Positions 26,391 to 26,772 of a DNA stretch of 26,772 nt are shown here, piece by piece. The stretch lies in NCBI GenBank assembly GCA_030590265.1, contig JAUUYW010000005.1, positions 1-26,772 on the forward strand, written 5' to 3'. The notes beneath the pieces were generated by a model. It ran no database searches. It saw only the letters and a list, made by a program, of their open reading frames with translations, and was not told where the DNA came from. The stretch is from Candidatus Krumholzibacteriia bacterium. GTDB taxonomy: Bacteria; Krumholzibacteriota; Krumholzibacteriia; LZORAL124-64-63. Numbering within the stretch: position 1 is the stretch's first letter; the number at the start of each line of letters is the position of its first letter. The translations under genes were made by a program, and so were the position numbers.

Positions 26391-26772
26391 ATGCTTGAGG
26401 ATCTCCTGAAATCGGCCCTCCTGGCCACTGTGGAGAAATACGGAGTCTTTGAAGAAGACGTCACCGTTGAGCTGGAAAAGCCCCGGGATCGCAGTCACGG
26501 CGATTTGAGCACCAATCTGGCCCTGATGCTTGGAGGACGTCTGAAAAAGAATCCCCGGGAATTGGCCGGTGATATTGCAGCGGATATTGTTCTGCCCAAG
26601 GAAATTATCGATTCGGTGGAGATTGCCGGGCCCGGATTCATCAATTTCCGCATTGCCGAAGAGCATCGCATCGAGTTGTTGCTGGACGTGTGGAATCCCC
26701 AAGGTGCTTTGCAGCAAATCAAAACCGGCGCCGACAAACGCATCAATGTGGAATTCATCAGTGCCAATCCCA
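26391..26772 (+). CDS. argS: Arginine-tRNA ligase, N-terminal part (3' end outside window)
   Basis: The gene starts at ATG 26391, 17 bp after the rsfS stop, with GGAA at 26380-26383 upstream, and runs off the right edge after about 127 residues. The visible part is the Add-1 (N-terminal) domain of class Ia arginyl-tRNA synthetases: LEKPRDRSHGDLSTNLAL near 28-45, KKNPRELAGDIAADI and VEIAGPGFINFRI. The last visible residues, NVEFISANP, are the start of the signature leading to the HIGH-like nucleotide-binding motif. No frame break is seen. It charges tRNA-Arg with arginine in the cytoplasm. Confidence in identity is high despite truncation. Confidence 0.94.
   Translation, partial: MLEDLLKSALLATVEKYGVFEEDVTVELEKPRDRSHGDLSTNLALMLGGRLKKNPRELAGDIAADIVLPKEIIDSVEIAGPGFINFRIAEEHRIELLLDVWNPQGALQQIKTGADKRINVEFISANP

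Overview
The window reads as a piece of a Gram-negative bacterial chromosome, with every supported gene on the + strand. It has lipoprotein and Sec signal peptides, predicted outer-membrane beta-barrels and secreted proteins ending in FlgD-Ig/type-IX-sorting-like domains. That mix, plus large fibronectin-like lipoproteins with 'DPDG' motifs, suggests the FCB group or a neighbouring candidate phylum (Krumholzibacteriota/Eisenbacteria-like). This placement is inference from protein style; no rRNA or other taxonomic marker is present.

Region 1 (2-5937) holds the 3' part of a secreted protein gene, a large lipoprotein gene and a secreted Asp-box (BNR-like) propeller protein with a C-terminal sorting-like domain. 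It is closed by a strong intrinsic terminator at 5973-6010. Region 2 (6119-15341) is an unusually mixed tandem run: pyruvate phosphate dikinase, a membrane-anchored von Willebrand A protein, a lamin-tail-domain secreted protein and two predicted envelope beta-barrels. Gaps are small and the last three genes overlap, so they look co-transcribed and partly translationally coupled. Region 3 (15426-18191) has an unrecognised 557-residue protein and a stand-alone carbamate kinase.

Region 4 (18362-24570) is housekeeping: purD-purE (purine synthesis), a Sua5/YwlC-type t6A enzyme, a YwlE-like phosphatase, rpiB, glyA, nrdR and tatC. The sub-order sua5-ywlE-rpiB-glyA resembles the ywl-glyA region of Bacillus subtilis. 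Region 5 (24571-24841) is the largest gene-free stretch. It contains a 169-bp near-complete inverted repeat and then a second, perfect-length 11-bp hairpin. Region 6 (24842-26772) has a long-chain polyprenyl diphosphate synthase, the ribosomal silencing factor RsfS and the start of argS, which runs off the right edge.

The most interesting items are the lamin-tail/barrel/barrel cassette downstream of the vWA protein, the large inverted repeat with many wobble-compatible mismatches, and the YwlE-type phosphatase carrying the Thr associated with protein-arginine phosphatase activity. I see no CRISPR array, tRNA, rRNA, transposase or phage gene.
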